A DNA stretch of 42,846 bases from Terriglobia bacterium (GCA_020072925.1 JAIQGA010000005.1:1-42846); one strand, 5' to 3'; numbered from the stretch's first letter, positions 33,443 through 42,805 are shown. Notes: generated by a model not told the origin, from the sequence alone. Program-made: numbers and translations.

Positions 33443-36306
33443 TTGGATGGTGCCGGGATCGTTCGACTGGAGACCTTCTCGGGCTCCCATTCCACTCGCA
33501 CCACGACCCCATCTGCGTCGTTGGGAAATTGCAGGAGTACCGAATCTCCCTCGGTGTGAGAAGTGATGGGGACCGATGCGCCCAGCACCGTGAACGCCTT
33601 CACGTTTTTGGGGCGGCGTTGGCCTGCCCAGATTCGGGCCGCGCCCTCTGTCTGAGAGGGGGCCTGCGCCAGGAAAGAGGTTATTTGCGCCCCCTGATAG
33701 TAGGCCCGGAGGCGGCCCGACACCGCCAGGATACGGGGAGCCCCCACTGGCCGTCCCGCCTCCGCCAGGAAGGCGCATTCGCGCGCCGGAATTGTATAGT
33801 TCTCCACTACCCGCAGGCTCGGGCTGAACAGGTCGACGAAACGGCCTTGCACCTTGTAGGCCTTATCCAAGGTGCGAATGGCCATGTAAGGACCTCGCCG
33901 GACCAGGAAGTAAGGTTGCTCCCGGTAGTTCTCACCTGCCTTCCCAAGTGCGTACTTCACCAGCATGCGCAGCCATCTCGACCCTGGGTCGGTATTAAGG
34001 AAACCGGGTTCCACGCCAACATAAACTGCCGTCCCCTTGCCCACCGACGCTTCCCAGACGGCAGGCACCGACTCCCCTTCCATCCGATAGAGCGACCTCC
34101 CCCCAGGAGGCGGTTTGTACAGGGTCACCGGATAGGTTCGCCGAGGCTCCCGTGATGTTGCTTCTTCTAATAAGTGGCCCAGAGAAAGTTCTCGACGGTA
34201 GTCTTCTTCACCCGATGACGGGCCAAGCGGAACGCAGAGGCGCGCCAAGTTCGAGTCGAATTCAGGGCTGGTGGCATCGAGGCATGCATCCCTACCAGGA
34301 TTGGAAAGAACCTTTGCCGCCTGAATCGGCAGGCCCATTTGCGCGAACAAGGCTTCACCGGGGGAGGCCAACCCGATCCGCCGCCACCAGGACTCAGAGA
34401 CCGCGTTGTAAGCGTCCGTGCCCCCGAAAAACACCAGCGTCCCGCCACGCCGCGTCCAGTCGGCCAGGGCGCGGTTTTGGCTCGCATCCGTCGGTTTGAG
34501 AAAATCGTACGAGGCGAGCAAGACTTTAGCCGACTCCAAATAGCCCGGCTCCGTCACACGGTCCAATGAGAGCACGTCCACAGGTACTCCCTGGCGCACG
34601 AGCGGTCGCGACAGACCAAAGAAGCCGTCGAAATCGCTGGGAGACGGCTCGGCGCGCTGCCACCCCATCGAATCTGCGATGAAGGTGCCGATCCCGCGGC
34701 TGCCTGCTTCCACTTCCCCCCTCGGATACCTCCAGAACTCGCTCAGGGCACCCGTCACTGTGTTAATTAACGTCTCATATTCTTTGGGAACATGCCCGTA
34801 GATTCGGTTCGGCCAGATCAGTGGCTCAAAGGTGTCCACCTGCGGGTACATCAGCGCCGCCAATACGTTGTCCCCGTAGCTGTGTCGATAGAAGTCCAGG
34901 GACATCGCGGGACTGTCACCCCAGGGGTCCATCATGAACCAGAGGCGCCTGCGTGTGCCGCGCACCAATTGATAAAAGGAGGAGTATTCCAAGTAGCCCA
35001 CCTCAAATGGTTGGTTCCAAACCTCGGCGACCACTTCCTGCAAGGCGGGAATGTCGACCAGACTATGATGTGGCGTCGCCATCCGAATAAGGTAATAATT
35101 GATTGGGCTGTGCATTGCGAGCATGCGCGTCGCGGAAGGCTTCCGCTGCTGTACGGCCGTCAGGATCTCCTCCACCCAGCGCCGCATTAGGAACGCTTTG
35201 AGTTGCTCGGACTTGTAGCGTGCGTCCACGCTTCTATGAGGTGGTTCCCAAGGCATGCCGTATCTTGCCTTCCACTCCTGCTTAAAGGCTTCCGAATAGC
35301 CTGCCTGAGCCCAGATTTCGGGTTCGTCAAAGCAGAATCCAGTGGCGCCTGCGTCTAAGGGCCTGGTGTAATATTGCGTGGCGACATCAATCCTTGCCTG
35401 CGTTGGCACCTTATAGTAGTCAGTGGCCTCAATGCTGATGCCATCGCCGTGCCGTTTCACCATAGCGGCCTTCAGCTCTCGGGTCAGCGCCCCCACAGCC
35501 ATATCAATGGGATTGCCGTCGCGCTTCACCTCCATAACGACCAAGGGATTACCGTTCCGATCGGTCTGATTCTCTTCGGCACGATCGCGGATTTCCCGCC
35601 CGTAGCGACTGTGGAGGAATGTTTGCGTCTTAAACCCTTTCTCGGCCCAGCTTGAGTACACGTTGAAATCCGTGGCAGGCGTCCATAGATAGAGCTGAAC
35701 GGCATCGGCCGGCACGGCCATACGCGGGTCACACGGCTCGGCGAAAAAGAAACCGGTGTGTGGTTCATCGGGACGCGGAATAACGGTGCAACGCTCGCCG
35801 CTGCGCAAACCCATCATGGTCTCTACCGCGTCGCTCACGCCGTCTCCGTGGCGGTCTGGAAGGGCCAAGGTCAGCTTCACCTGGCAAACCGAAATAGGTC
35901 CGCCTCGAGCACGGAATTGAAATCGTAGCTCCCCGCCAAGCGGATGGTTCGACGGAATCGTCGCATGAAGCGTGTACTTCGTTCCGTCTTTCTCCATGCG
36001 AGTCGTCACTGGCTTAGCGTCCGACGAGGTGACGGTTACCTCCGTGGCCCCTTCCGCATCAAAGGTCAGCGTACACTCCGCCTGCGGAGGCACCACAACC
36101 CGATACGTCCAACCCCCGCCCGCCGTCGCTCGGCGCGCCCCTCTCTCAACTGAACTGCCGAAATCCTCCATCACAGCGCTAGCCTCTGCAGGCGTGCCGG
36201 GTACCAGGAAAACCGTTTGGCGGACCTCCCCGCGCAACGACGCCGTGATCCACGGACAACAAACAATCACGAGCAGAACTAGTGCAGTTCTGGGGTGCTC
36301 TTTCAT
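33355..36306 (-). CDS. large secreted glycosidase-like protein with beta-galactosidase trimerisation-type domain (983 aa)
   Basis: A signal peptide (ALVLLVIVCCPWITASLRG) precedes a beta-rich domain and a calcium-loop-like DRHGDGVSDAVE at residues 151-162. A TIM-barrel-like middle follows (VQLYLWTPATDFNVYSSWAE, GFCFDEPEIWAQAGYSEAFK, DPWGDSPAMSL). A Rossmann-like module (VLLASYDFLKPTDASQNRAL, GGTLVFFGGTDAYN) then resembles the trimerisation domain of GH42-type beta-galactosidases. I cannot assign a GH family with confidence. The ATG at 36306 follows AAGGA; a start ten codons earlier is less likely. The last 30 or so codons (after VEWEPEK) overlap the IS256 remnant in another frame, so the original C-terminus was probably replaced by insertion. 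Confidence 0.7.
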   Translation of the reverse strand: MKEHPRTALVLLVIVCCPWITASLRGEVRQTVFLVPGTPAEASAVMEDFGSSVERGARRATAGGGWTYRVVVPPQAECTLTFDAEGATEVTVTSSDAKPVTTRMEKDGTKYTLHATIPSNHPLGGELRFQFRARGGPISVCQVKLTLALPDRHGDGVSDAVETMMGLRSGERCTVIPRPDEPHTGFFFAEPCDPRMAVPADAVQLYLWTPATDFNVYSSWAEKGFKTQTFLHSRYGREIRDRAEENQTDRNGNPLVVMEVKRDGNPIDMAVGALTRELKAAMVKRHGDGISIEATDYYKVPTQARIDVATQYYTRPLDAGATGFCFDEPEIWAQAGYSEAFKQEWKARYGMPWEPPHRSVDARYKSEQLKAFLMRRWVEEILTAVQQRKPSATRMLAMHSPINYYLIRMATPHHSLVDIPALQEVVAEVWNQPFEVGYLEYSSFYQLVRGTRRRLWFMMDPWGDSPAMSLDFYRHSYGDNVLAALMYPQVDTFEPLIWPNRIYGHVPKEYETLINTVTGALSEFWRYPRGEVEAGSRGIGTFIADSMGWQRAEPSPSDFDGFFGLSRPLVRQGVPVDVLSLDRVTEPGYLESAKVLLASYDFLKPTDASQNRALADWTRRGGTLVFFGGTDAYNAVSESWWRRIGLASPGEALFAQMGLPIQAAKVLSNPGRDACLDATSPEFDSNLARLCVPLGPSSGEEDYRRELSLGHLLEEATSREPRRTYPVTLYKPPPGGRSLYRMEGESVPAVWEASVGKGTAVYVGVEPGFLNTDPGSRWLRMLVKYALGKAGENYREQPYFLVRRGPYMAIRTLDKAYKVQGRFVDLFSPSLRVVENYTIPARECAFLAEAGRPVGAPRILAVSGRLRAYYQGAQITSFLAQAPSQTEGAARIWAGQRRPKNVKAFTVLGASVPITSHTEGDSVLLQFPNDADGVVVRVEWEPEKVSSRTIPAPSKWSFPSLKLLSCSSKESPSSSTKPRSDCY

Positions 36307-36697
36307 GAATGTCCTTGGATGTCTGTTTTCTCCCAACCTGCCTCCTGACTCTAGATATCAAATCCCAATACAAGTGCAAACCAACCCGACGCCAGCGGAT
36401 TACGGCTTCGGGCCTGACCACGATGAGGCACTGCTTCCGACCGGACCAGATTCGACGAGCAACCACCAGAAAAGCCTGTCAAACGAGCCAAGGCTGGTTC
36501 GCGGAGGGCGCCGTTTCAGTACCGCAAGGTGTTGCAGTTACACGAGGTCTTCGAGGAGAAGAATCCGTGAGCCAGAGGAACGCCGCAGTAGGGCCAGAAG
36601 CTACTCCCCCTGAATCGGTTGGCGTCTTCAGGAATCACGGCGCCTTCCCCCGATTGCAGCTAAGCGCCTCCCAAGAATTTCACAGCTTAGGCCAGAC
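36307..36697. other. 391-base intergenic leader of the large glycosidase-like gene
   Basis: The two minus-strand genes on either side are separated by this stretch. Open frames on the plus strand here are antisense chance frames. Apart from the AAGGA ribosome-binding site just upstream of 36306, I see no convincing promoter or hairpin. Confidence 0.4.
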
Positions 36698-39370
36698 TCA
36701 CTTCGGATTCTGCGGTTGCTCTTTCTTGCCAGACTCGACCCAGACTTGCCGTGACGCATCCAAATTCCGCCACTGTTTTCGCGCTCGAATCAGATCGAGC
36801 TTGAGCGTGACGATCTCATGCGGCCGAAGCTTGAGTCTCAGGGATTCGTGCTCCGGGTTTAAGCGTGAAATGATATCGCCCAGGAGATCGACCTTCGCCG
36901 CGGTAGCAACCTCACCCCAGGATACAAGTTGGACATTCGCAGGTCTGCCGTCCGCCTCATAAACTCTGAGCGTTGGGGAGCCATCGTTTTCCCGGTAGAA
37001 TGCCGAAAGAATCACGTTCGGGGCGTCTAGCTTCAGAAAGGACTCGCTCGGCGGAAGGTTCGGCTTCTCGGCCTGCTCGCCGGAGATGACCGCCAGCAAC
37101 GGCCGGTTGAAATCGAGGCCGGCTCTGAGCCGGTCATGATGCGCGTAACCGGAGTGCGGGATAAAGGCAAAACCCATTGACTGCGTGTGCGCCCAGTAAG
37201 ACTCGTCCCAGGCATCGTACATCGAGAGCACCTGCCGGTACCCATTCTCAGCGCCGAAAAAGCCTTCATTGCCGCCGTGGACCAGCAGTAGTCCACGGTG
37301 GTCGTCCTCCAGGTCGACGAGGTTGAGCCCGGTAAAAGGCGCCTTGATTTCTTCGAAGAATTGCTTCGAGGTCATCCAGTCGCCGGTGGGGTACTTCTTC
37401 TGATAAACACCGCGCGGATGTACCACGCTGACCGCGAAGGGATAGTCGGAATAGATTTGAGGGGCGTCAAGCCGGGGGACCACGCGATGTTGAAGAGAAT
37501 CAGCTAGCGTCGGATCGAGCCGCTGGTCAAGGAACAGTTTTGGGTGGACCTCCAGACGTCCTAACCCGGCGATCACCCGCACCTCCGTTTCGAATCGGAC
37601 GCCTTCGGCCAAGTGGCCGCGAATGACCGCGCTCGCGATGACGGGGCCCTGCTCGCCAGGTTCAACGGATTCAATCCCCTCGGTCGAGTTGCGCATCGTT
37701 TCGCCCACGCGTGCCGTGAGCGCGAGAAGCGGCCGCGACGGATCTACAAAATCCTGGGGGTCGCCCCGACGCCGCAAGGAAACGATCGTCCCATGATATC
37801 GGTCGATTATTGCCGAGATCGTGCCATCGTCGAGGACGATCTTATCTTTCTGGGTGATCAGGCTCGCCGTCGCCTCCGCAGAGGCATGATCGGCCACTGG
37901 GGCGTCGCTGAGTTCGTAGGATTTGTATCCAACGGAAGGCACATCCTCAGCGACGAAAGCTAGCTGCGCTGAACCGTCTGCCGCCTTTAGCAACTGCGAG
38001 GGCACTGGCTTCCCTTGGGTGTCAACGATGTGCGTTGACTGCCCTCCACTCCAGGGCACGGTCACCAGATCTCGCCTCGAGTGCCCCAGGGAATTGAAAA
38101 CCACCACGAGGCGATCGTTCTGCGGGTCGCGCTTTGGCAGCGCAATGTGCCGGGCGATATGGTGCAGGTTATTGTCGAGGACCCGCTGTGCCAGGACCTG
38201 GGCCTGATGCATGTAGCTCTCCCCGACTGAGCCGCAAAGCGCTTCACACTCGTCAACATCGTGGCCTTCGCCGATCAACAAGTCTCGCCAGGCTTCTTCC
38301 AGGTCCCAGGAAGGATAAACGTCCCACTGCGCATAAGGGCGGCCAAGCATTCCGCCCACCAAGGCGAAAGTCTCGGCGTCAAGGATGAGTCCTTCCGTCT
38401 GCCGGTTCATCCGCCGGATTCGGTCGCCGTTTTTACCGATGGACATGCCATGGAAGACGTCGTCGAGGCTGTATTGCACGGTTCTCAGCGACTGTGGCTT
38501 GAAGAGCGAAAGGTACTCGGAAAGCGTAACGGCTTGGACTTTGAGGTCGCGTCGCTGGGAGAACTCGCGAAATTGCGGCGCCATCAGTTCGCTGCGGCAC
38601 ATCCAATCCTTGCTCGGCATCAACTCTAGCCACTGGACAACCAATGGCCGCTCGAGCGCGCGAACCTCTGGTTGCTTAAGGACTTCCGCCCAACGCTCCG
38701 GCCACTGGTGGATTTGGAGTGGCGTGCGCGGTACCGCGACCAGTTTCGACCCATCGACGCCTTCCCACAGGATGGCTTCGTCCTTTTCAAAGGGCACGAA
38801 AGGTGTATGCCAGGTCCATTGGAAGAATAGACAAGCGTTGTGAAAGCCCGACAGCCGGAGGATTTGTGGCAACTGGGGAAAGAAATCAAATTCCTCTTCC
38901 CACCAGGTGCGGGGGCGGCGTCCGAAAAGCCGCTCCACTGCCCGAACCCCATATATACGCTGGCGGACATTCGACTCACCCTCGACGAAAAGCCCATAAG
39001 GTTGCCCATACGAGGCGCCGACTACTTCGATCTGTCCGCGGCGAATATAATCCCGCAGGCGTTCCAGCACCCGCGGAGCCTGCTCGGCCAGCTTCTCGTA
39101 CCCCACGCCGTCGAAGTTCAACTCACCGCGCGCTCCAGTCGTATCGACCAGTCGCATCATGTCCTCGGCGGAGCTCGGCAGGACTTGATCACCCCAGTTC
39201 CAAGCCATATCGACCCAGTGCATATGATTGCCGAAAGTAAAGTAAACGACCTTGGGTGCTGTGCTGGTGGTGCGGACAGAGCTTCGGATTGCCGGATTGC
39301 CCTGCGCAACGAGCAGTGCAGGTAGTACTAGCAACAATACAAGGGAGTGAAAGAATCGGACGTACCTCAT
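36698..39370 (-). CDS. secreted GH38-like alpha-mannosidase-type protein (890 aa)
   Basis: A signal peptide covers residues 1-22 (LVLLLVLPALLVAQG). The N-terminal domain follows GH38: YFTFGNHMHWVDMAWNWG at the first metal-binding strand, VVGASYGQPYGLFVEGESNV, then EEEFDFFPQLPQILRLSGF. In canonical GH38 enzymes the first motif is HxHxD and the nucleophile is Asp in WxxDxFG. Here the first motif has one extra residue (H51-W-V-D54) and the nucleophile position is apparently Glu159. The helical middle and large beta C-terminal domain are present. The 890-residue length is normal for the family. GAGGGGAC precedes the ATG. It diverges from an MFS gene with a 16-bp inverted repeat between them. Confidence 0.8.
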   Translation of the reverse strand: MRYVRFFHSLVLLLVLPALLVAQGNPAIRSSVRTTSTAPKVVYFTFGNHMHWVDMAWNWGDQVLPSSAEDMMRLVDTTGARGELNFDGVGYEKLAEQAPRVLERLRDYIRRGQIEVVGASYGQPYGLFVEGESNVRQRIYGVRAVERLFGRRPRTWWEEEFDFFPQLPQILRLSGFHNACLFFQWTWHTPFVPFEKDEAILWEGVDGSKLVAVPRTPLQIHQWPERWAEVLKQPEVRALERPLVVQWLELMPSKDWMCRSELMAPQFREFSQRRDLKVQAVTLSEYLSLFKPQSLRTVQYSLDDVFHGMSIGKNGDRIRRMNRQTEGLILDAETFALVGGMLGRPYAQWDVYPSWDLEEAWRDLLIGEGHDVDECEALCGSVGESYMHQAQVLAQRVLDNNLHHIARHIALPKRDPQNDRLVVVFNSLGHSRRDLVTVPWSGGQSTHIVDTQGKPVPSQLLKAADGSAQLAFVAEDVPSVGYKSYELSDAPVADHASAEATASLITQKDKIVLDDGTISAIIDRYHGTIVSLRRRGDPQDFVDPSRPLLALTARVGETMRNSTEGIESVEPGEQGPVIASAVIRGHLAEGVRFETEVRVIAGLGRLEVHPKLFLDQRLDPTLADSLQHRVVPRLDAPQIYSDYPFAVSVVHPRGVYQKKYPTGDWMTSKQFFEEIKAPFTGLNLVDLEDDHRGLLLVHGGNEGFFGAENGYRQVLSMYDAWDESYWAHTQSMGFAFIPHSGYAHHDRLRAGLDFNRPLLAVISGEQAEKPNLPPSESFLKLDAPNVILSAFYRENDGSPTLRVYEADGRPANVQLVSWGEVATAAKVDLLGDIISRLNPEHESLRLKLRPHEIVTLKLDLIRARKQWRNLDASRQVWVESGKKEQPQNPK

Positions 39371-39447
39371 GATGTCCCCTCAACGAGTCGACTAGCGCGG
39401 GCCGCATTATCCGACTAAAGCCACTTCGCTACAACCTCAGTTCGCCC

Positions 39448-39463
39448 CCGTGACAAGTCACGG
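39448..39463. promoter_or_regulatory. 16-bp inverted repeat between divergent GH38-like and MFS genes
   Basis: CCGTGAC-AA-GTCACGG is a perfect inverted repeat 78 bases upstream of the GH38-like start and 162 bases from the MFS start. Its position and symmetry suggest an operator controlling both genes. No regulator gene lies beside it. Confidence 0.5.
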
Positions 39464-39624
39464 TTAGCTGAGTTATCGTGTACCGCTTTACTGTACCAGC
39501 CTCGGCATGATCTATCGGCCGTTCATGGGGGAAGGCTTTACGAGTGATTTTCTGGGCCGTGAGGAACGGTTGGGTATTGGCAATGCTACCCGGCGAGCCC
39601 CGTGGGCAAAGTGAGAGCCAAGAT

Positions 39625-40911
39625 ATGATTGATCGTGGACGTAGTCACGTACGCTGGTTTCTTGTGGTGTGGATGTTCGTGGTCAGCGCGGTCGCGTATC
39701 TCGATCGTGTCAACATTTCGATCGCGGGCAACGCCATCGCCACGCAGTTCCATCTGAACGACGTTCATCTAGGGTGGATCTTCGGCTCCTTCGTCCTGGC
39801 TTATGCCATCTTTCAAGCGCCCGGCGGCAGCCTTGCCGACCGCCTCGGCGCGCGTTGGGTCCTCAGCGCCGGCGTGCTCTGGTGGAGCGTCTTTACTTCA
39901 CTCACAGCCCTCGTGCCTTCGGAAATCCGGGGAGCCGTCCTGATCTTCATTGCGGTCCGATTTCTGCTGGGCGCCGGTGAGGCAGTTGTCTATCCCGCCT
40001 CCAATCGTATGGTTGCCAATTGGATTCCCAGCGACGAGCGTGGAATTGCGAACGGCCTGATCTTCGCCGGCGTGGGGGCCGGCGCCGGAATTACCCCGCC
40101 CCTGGTCTCTTACATCATGGTTCACTATGGCTGGCGTTGGTGTTTCTATGGCAGCGCCCTAATCGGTTTGGCCGTGGGAGCGGTCTGGCTACTGTTGGCC
40201 CGAGATGATCCGGATCGGCATCCCTGGGTATCGCCGTCAGAGCTGACCCTGATCCGCTCGGGGCTCGGCGAAGAACCAACCCGGCACGTCGCCTCAACTC
40301 CTTGGCGGGCCTTACTAAGGAGCAAGGATCTCGTCGCCGTAACGCTGAGCTACTTCTGCTACGGTTATGTCGCCTATATCTTCTTTACCTGGTTCTTTAT
40401 TTATCTGACCAGGGTCCGTGGCCTGGACTTGAAATCCGGATCCAATTACACGATGCTGCCGTTTCTCGCCATGGCGGTTTGCTCACCAGTAGGAGGGATT
40501 GTCGCTGACTGGCTCACCCGGCGATACAGTAAACGCGTGGGGCGGTGCGGGATTGCGATCTTCGGGATCAGCCTGGCTGCAATCTTCATCGTTTTGGGAG
40601 CCCGAGCACACAGCCCTCAGCTTGCCAGTGTTATGCTCGCTGGAGGTGTGGGTGCGCTTTACCTCTCGCAGAGCTCTTTCTGGTCTGTCACTGCTGATGT
40701 TGCCGGACCTTGGGCGGGAACTGTATCCGGCACGATGAACATGGGTGGCCAGTTCGGAGGAGCTTTGACCGCTGTTCTAACCCCCGCCATCGCTACCCAC
40801 TTCGGGTGGACTGCCTCTTTCTTGGTCGCGGCCGGGGTCTGTTTCCTGGGCTCTGTGCTTTGGCTATTGGTGGATCCCAACCGAAAACTGGGTCGAGATC
40901 AGTCCGCGTAG
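39625..40911 (+). CDS. ACS-family MFS transporter, hexuronate/aldarate type (428 aa)
   Basis: Twelve hydrophobic segments are predicted, with the anion:cation symporter signatures: RWFLVVWMFVVSAVAYLDRV in helix 1, ADRLGARWVL in loop 2-3 and RFLLGAGEAVVYPASNRMVA in helix 4, then WIPSDERGIANG and GWRWCFYGSALIG. This matches ExuT/GudP-type permeases for hexuronates, glucarate or similar sugar acids. The ATG at 39625 begins just before helix 1 and gives the usual length. The frame opens at 39544, but that part is not like the family; the ribosome-binding site is weak in both cases. The gene converges on the URO-D-family gene with 40 bases between stops. Confidence 0.87.
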   Translation: MIDRGRSHVRWFLVVWMFVVSAVAYLDRVNISIAGNAIATQFHLNDVHLGWIFGSFVLAYAIFQAPGGSLADRLGARWVLSAGVLWWSVFTSLTALVPSEIRGAVLIFIAVRFLLGAGEAVVYPASNRMVANWIPSDERGIANGLIFAGVGAGAGITPPLVSYIMVHYGWRWCFYGSALIGLAVGAVWLLLARDDPDRHPWVSPSELTLIRSGLGEEPTRHVASTPWRALLRSKDLVAVTLSYFCYGYVAYIFFTWFFIYLTRVRGLDLKSGSNYTMLPFLAMAVCSPVGGIVADWLTRRYSKRVGRCGIAIFGISLAAIFIVLGARAHSPQLASVMLAGGVGALYLSQSSFWSVTADVAGPWAGTVSGTMNMGGQFGGALTAVLTPAIATHFGWTASFLVAAGVCFLGSVLWLLVDPNRKLGRDQSA

Positions 40912-40951
40912 CGGCGACGGAGCCGCCCCAGAGCGACGACGCAGCGAACTG

Positions 40952-42148
40952 CTACCCGCCGAAAGCCGTTCGCCTCTGCCGCCATTCATCAATGAGCACA
41001 TCGATGTTCCGCCAGGTGCGCGCTGAGTCCACGGTGATGTTGTCAACAGGTGAGAGGATGAAACCCGCCGGTCCGAGTGTCTCGATCGCCTGGGCAACGG
41101 CCGCGCGCACCTCGTCTTCGCTGCCCATTTCCACCGTCACGGCGCCGGAAACCCCGCCCCAAAGACACAGCTTGCCGCTGGCTTGCTTCTTCAGAAGCTC
41201 CATATTGGTGTGGCTGCCTTGCACGGGATCGACACCAATCAAGACGTCCACGCCGGCTTCCAGGTAGAAGTCCAGCATTGGCGTCGTACCGCTGGAACAG
41301 ATGTAACCGAAGAGCGTACCGCACTCGTGGGCGAGGGCAACCTCGGATTTAAGCCGAGGCAGCATAACGTCTCGAAAGAACTTCGGCGTGATGAAATCAC
41401 ATCCCTCGTACCACGCCCGCTTGATGAACAGTTCCACTGGCGCGGAAAGGACCACCGCCATGCGCTGCAGGTTCCACTCGTGGATGATGTCCAGAAGCTC
41501 GGCGCAGAATTCCGGCTGGTCGTGTGCCAGGAACGTGAAGTTTTGAATGCCGCAGAGCCAGTTCGCCAAGTCCGCCCCAACACCCCAACCGCCCGCAACC
41601 AAAACACCTTGCTCTGCGGCGAAAGCGCGGGCTCGGCGCGCCTCGTCTTTGAACTGGGCGATATCTTCGTCGCTCGGTGGCATGAGCAGGTAGCGCAAGG
41701 CGTTGAGTTCCTTGGCCCCGGTAATCAGCGGCTCGAGGCTGTGTGAGACACCGTAGTCATCCACGAACGGGAGGTGGCCGCCGTGCGGCCAGTCCTCGGC
41801 GAGTCGGATGCTCTTTCGCAACTTTCCGCGAGGCGTCGTGTACTCCTTTTGCAGGATGCCGTAACCTCCGGGAAGTTCTTCTCGCCACTCGCGCGTCTCC
41901 ACGGCGGGATGGGGCCGTACTGGCAAACCGCGGAGGTCGGGGTGCTCCGGCCGCGCTGGACGCGGGGCGCCGGGAATGAAAAGGAAGGAGTCCAGGCCCC
42001 TGGCGCGCTCGGACAAAACCAGTTGATACAGGTCCTCACGGCATTGCCGGCGCAGGGCCGTGAAGCTCATGAAGCAGCAGGGAATGTAATCAGCCCGCTG
42101 ATGCTTAAGGACGCACAGCATCCGTTCTCTTGAACTCAGTTCAGGCAT
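40952..42148 (-). CDS. uroporphyrinogen-decarboxylase-family protein (398 aa)
   Basis: The URO-D barrel can be traced: SSRERMLCVLKHQRADYIPC at the N-terminus, VAGGWGVGADLANWL, ALAHECGTLFGYICSSGTTP with candidate metal ligands His and Cys, AGVDVLIGVDPVQGSHTNME and GFILSPVDNITVDS. The arginines and overall motif set resemble the methyltransferase/corrinoid (MtaA/CmuA-like) branch seen in catabolic clusters rather than haem-synthesis HemE. In Acidobacteriota such genes accompany sugar catabolism, but the substrate is unknown. A small hairpin CAACCC-GAGA-GGGTTG lies 14 bases upstream of the start at 42162-42177. Confidence 0.85.
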   Translation of the reverse strand: MPELSSRERMLCVLKHQRADYIPCCFMSFTALRRQCREDLYQLVLSERARGLDSFLFIPGAPRPARPEHPDLRGLPVRPHPAVETREWREELPGGYGILQKEYTTPRGKLRKSIRLAEDWPHGGHLPFVDDYGVSHSLEPLITGAKELNALRYLLMPPSDEDIAQFKDEARRARAFAAEQGVLVAGGWGVGADLANWLCGIQNFTFLAHDQPEFCAELLDIIHEWNLQRMAVVLSAPVELFIKRAWYEGCDFITPKFFRDVMLPRLKSEVALAHECGTLFGYICSSGTTPMLDFYLEAGVDVLIGVDPVQGSHTNMELLKKQASGKLCLWGGVSGAVTVEMGSEDEVRAAVAQAIETLGPAGFILSPVDNITVDSARTWRNIDVLIDEWRQRRTAFGG

Positions 42149-42161
42149 TCGTAGGGCTCCA

Positions 42162-42177
42162 CAACCCGAGAGGGTTG
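42162..42177 (-). repeat. small hairpin in the leader of the URO-D-family gene
   Basis: CAACCC and GGGTTG pair perfectly over a GAGA tetraloop, 14 bases upstream of the ATG. It could modulate translation or be part of an operator. Confidence 0.35.
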
Positions 42178-42323
42178 CCCGTAGCGCAGGGTCAAAATAT
42201 CAACCTCCAGCGCCGCGCGAGATCGAAACTGTGATCGATTGCTGAGGATTGCGAAGTGGAAGAGTAAACATGGGCCGAGAAGGCTAACAAGGGGACTGGA
42301 TAAGATCAATCACTTCAATTTGA

Positions 42324-42554
42324 ACGAGAATATTGGCAGGGGCAGGCGTTGGCAACCGGTTGTTCAACGTTTACTGCAACGGGACCACCTTGCTGCGCAG
42401 CTTCGACATCTTCAAGGAGGCGGGCGGAGAGAATCGAGCGGTGGACAAGACATTTCACGGACTGCAGCCCAACGCCCAGGGTAAGCTGATTTTAACCTTG
42501 GAACCCGTAAAGGATCACGCCTCAGTCAACGCAATCGAAGTGATTGAGGAATCC
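42324..42554 (+). pseudogene. malectin-domain C-terminal fragment
   Basis: Just after a stop at 42321-42323, a frame reads AGAGVGNRLFNVYCNGTTLL, then FDIFKEAGGENRAVDKTFHG, LQPNAQGKLILTLEPVK and VNAIEVIEES. This is the C-terminal half of a malectin-like carbohydrate-binding domain as often found at the end of secreted glycosidases in this phylum. There is no start, no ribosome-binding site and no upstream half, and the reading runs past the usual end to 42659. It is a stranded fragment, left by deletion or by the mobile element that begins just downstream. Confidence 0.7.
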
Positions 42555-42710
42555 ATGTCGCCTTCCCGGAAAATGGCCTGCCGATTCTGCTCTGCCATTA
42601 AGGAAGTGCATACGGCGAATGCCGCGTGTCGCGCGCTTCGGAGCCAGAACCGAGAGTGATTACAGGCTGCAACTGCGCGAACATGTGAGTATGCTGTGGT
42701 GCGATAAGGG

Positions 42711-42805
42711 TAGCGTAACGTCTTTTGTGTAAATTTGGGTTTTGAAGAAGAAAGAGGGTGTACTTTTTCGAGAGCGGGAAAACTCTACGAAGGAGGTACA
42801 CCCTC
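42711..42805 (+). mobile_element. probable left end of an insertion sequence
   Basis: The string GTCTTTTGTGTAAATTTG at about 42720-42737 resembles the end sequences of IS256-family elements, which commonly carry TTTTGTGTAAA close to the terminus. It is followed by a short leader and an open frame that starts at 42806 and leaves the window. The assignment rests on pattern memory only; the other end is not visible. Confidence 0.4.
42754..42805 (+). promoter_or_regulatory. 10-bp inverted repeat across the ribosome-binding site of the last gene
   Basis: GAGGGTGTAC at 42754-42763 and GTACACCCTC at 42796-42805 are perfect arms with a 32-base loop. The right arm ends exactly at the ATG (42806), and AAGGAGG at 42790-42796 lies at its foot. 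Folding in RNA would mask the start region. Foldback hairpins of this kind limit transposase expression from outside transcription in several IS (family knowledge). Confidence 0.6.

Noticed and set aside
33326-33778. Minus-strand 150-codon frame as an independent gene
   Set aside because: Only its last 39 codons are meaningful, as the N-terminus of the IS256 transposase remnant; the rest is a shadow of the large secreted gene.
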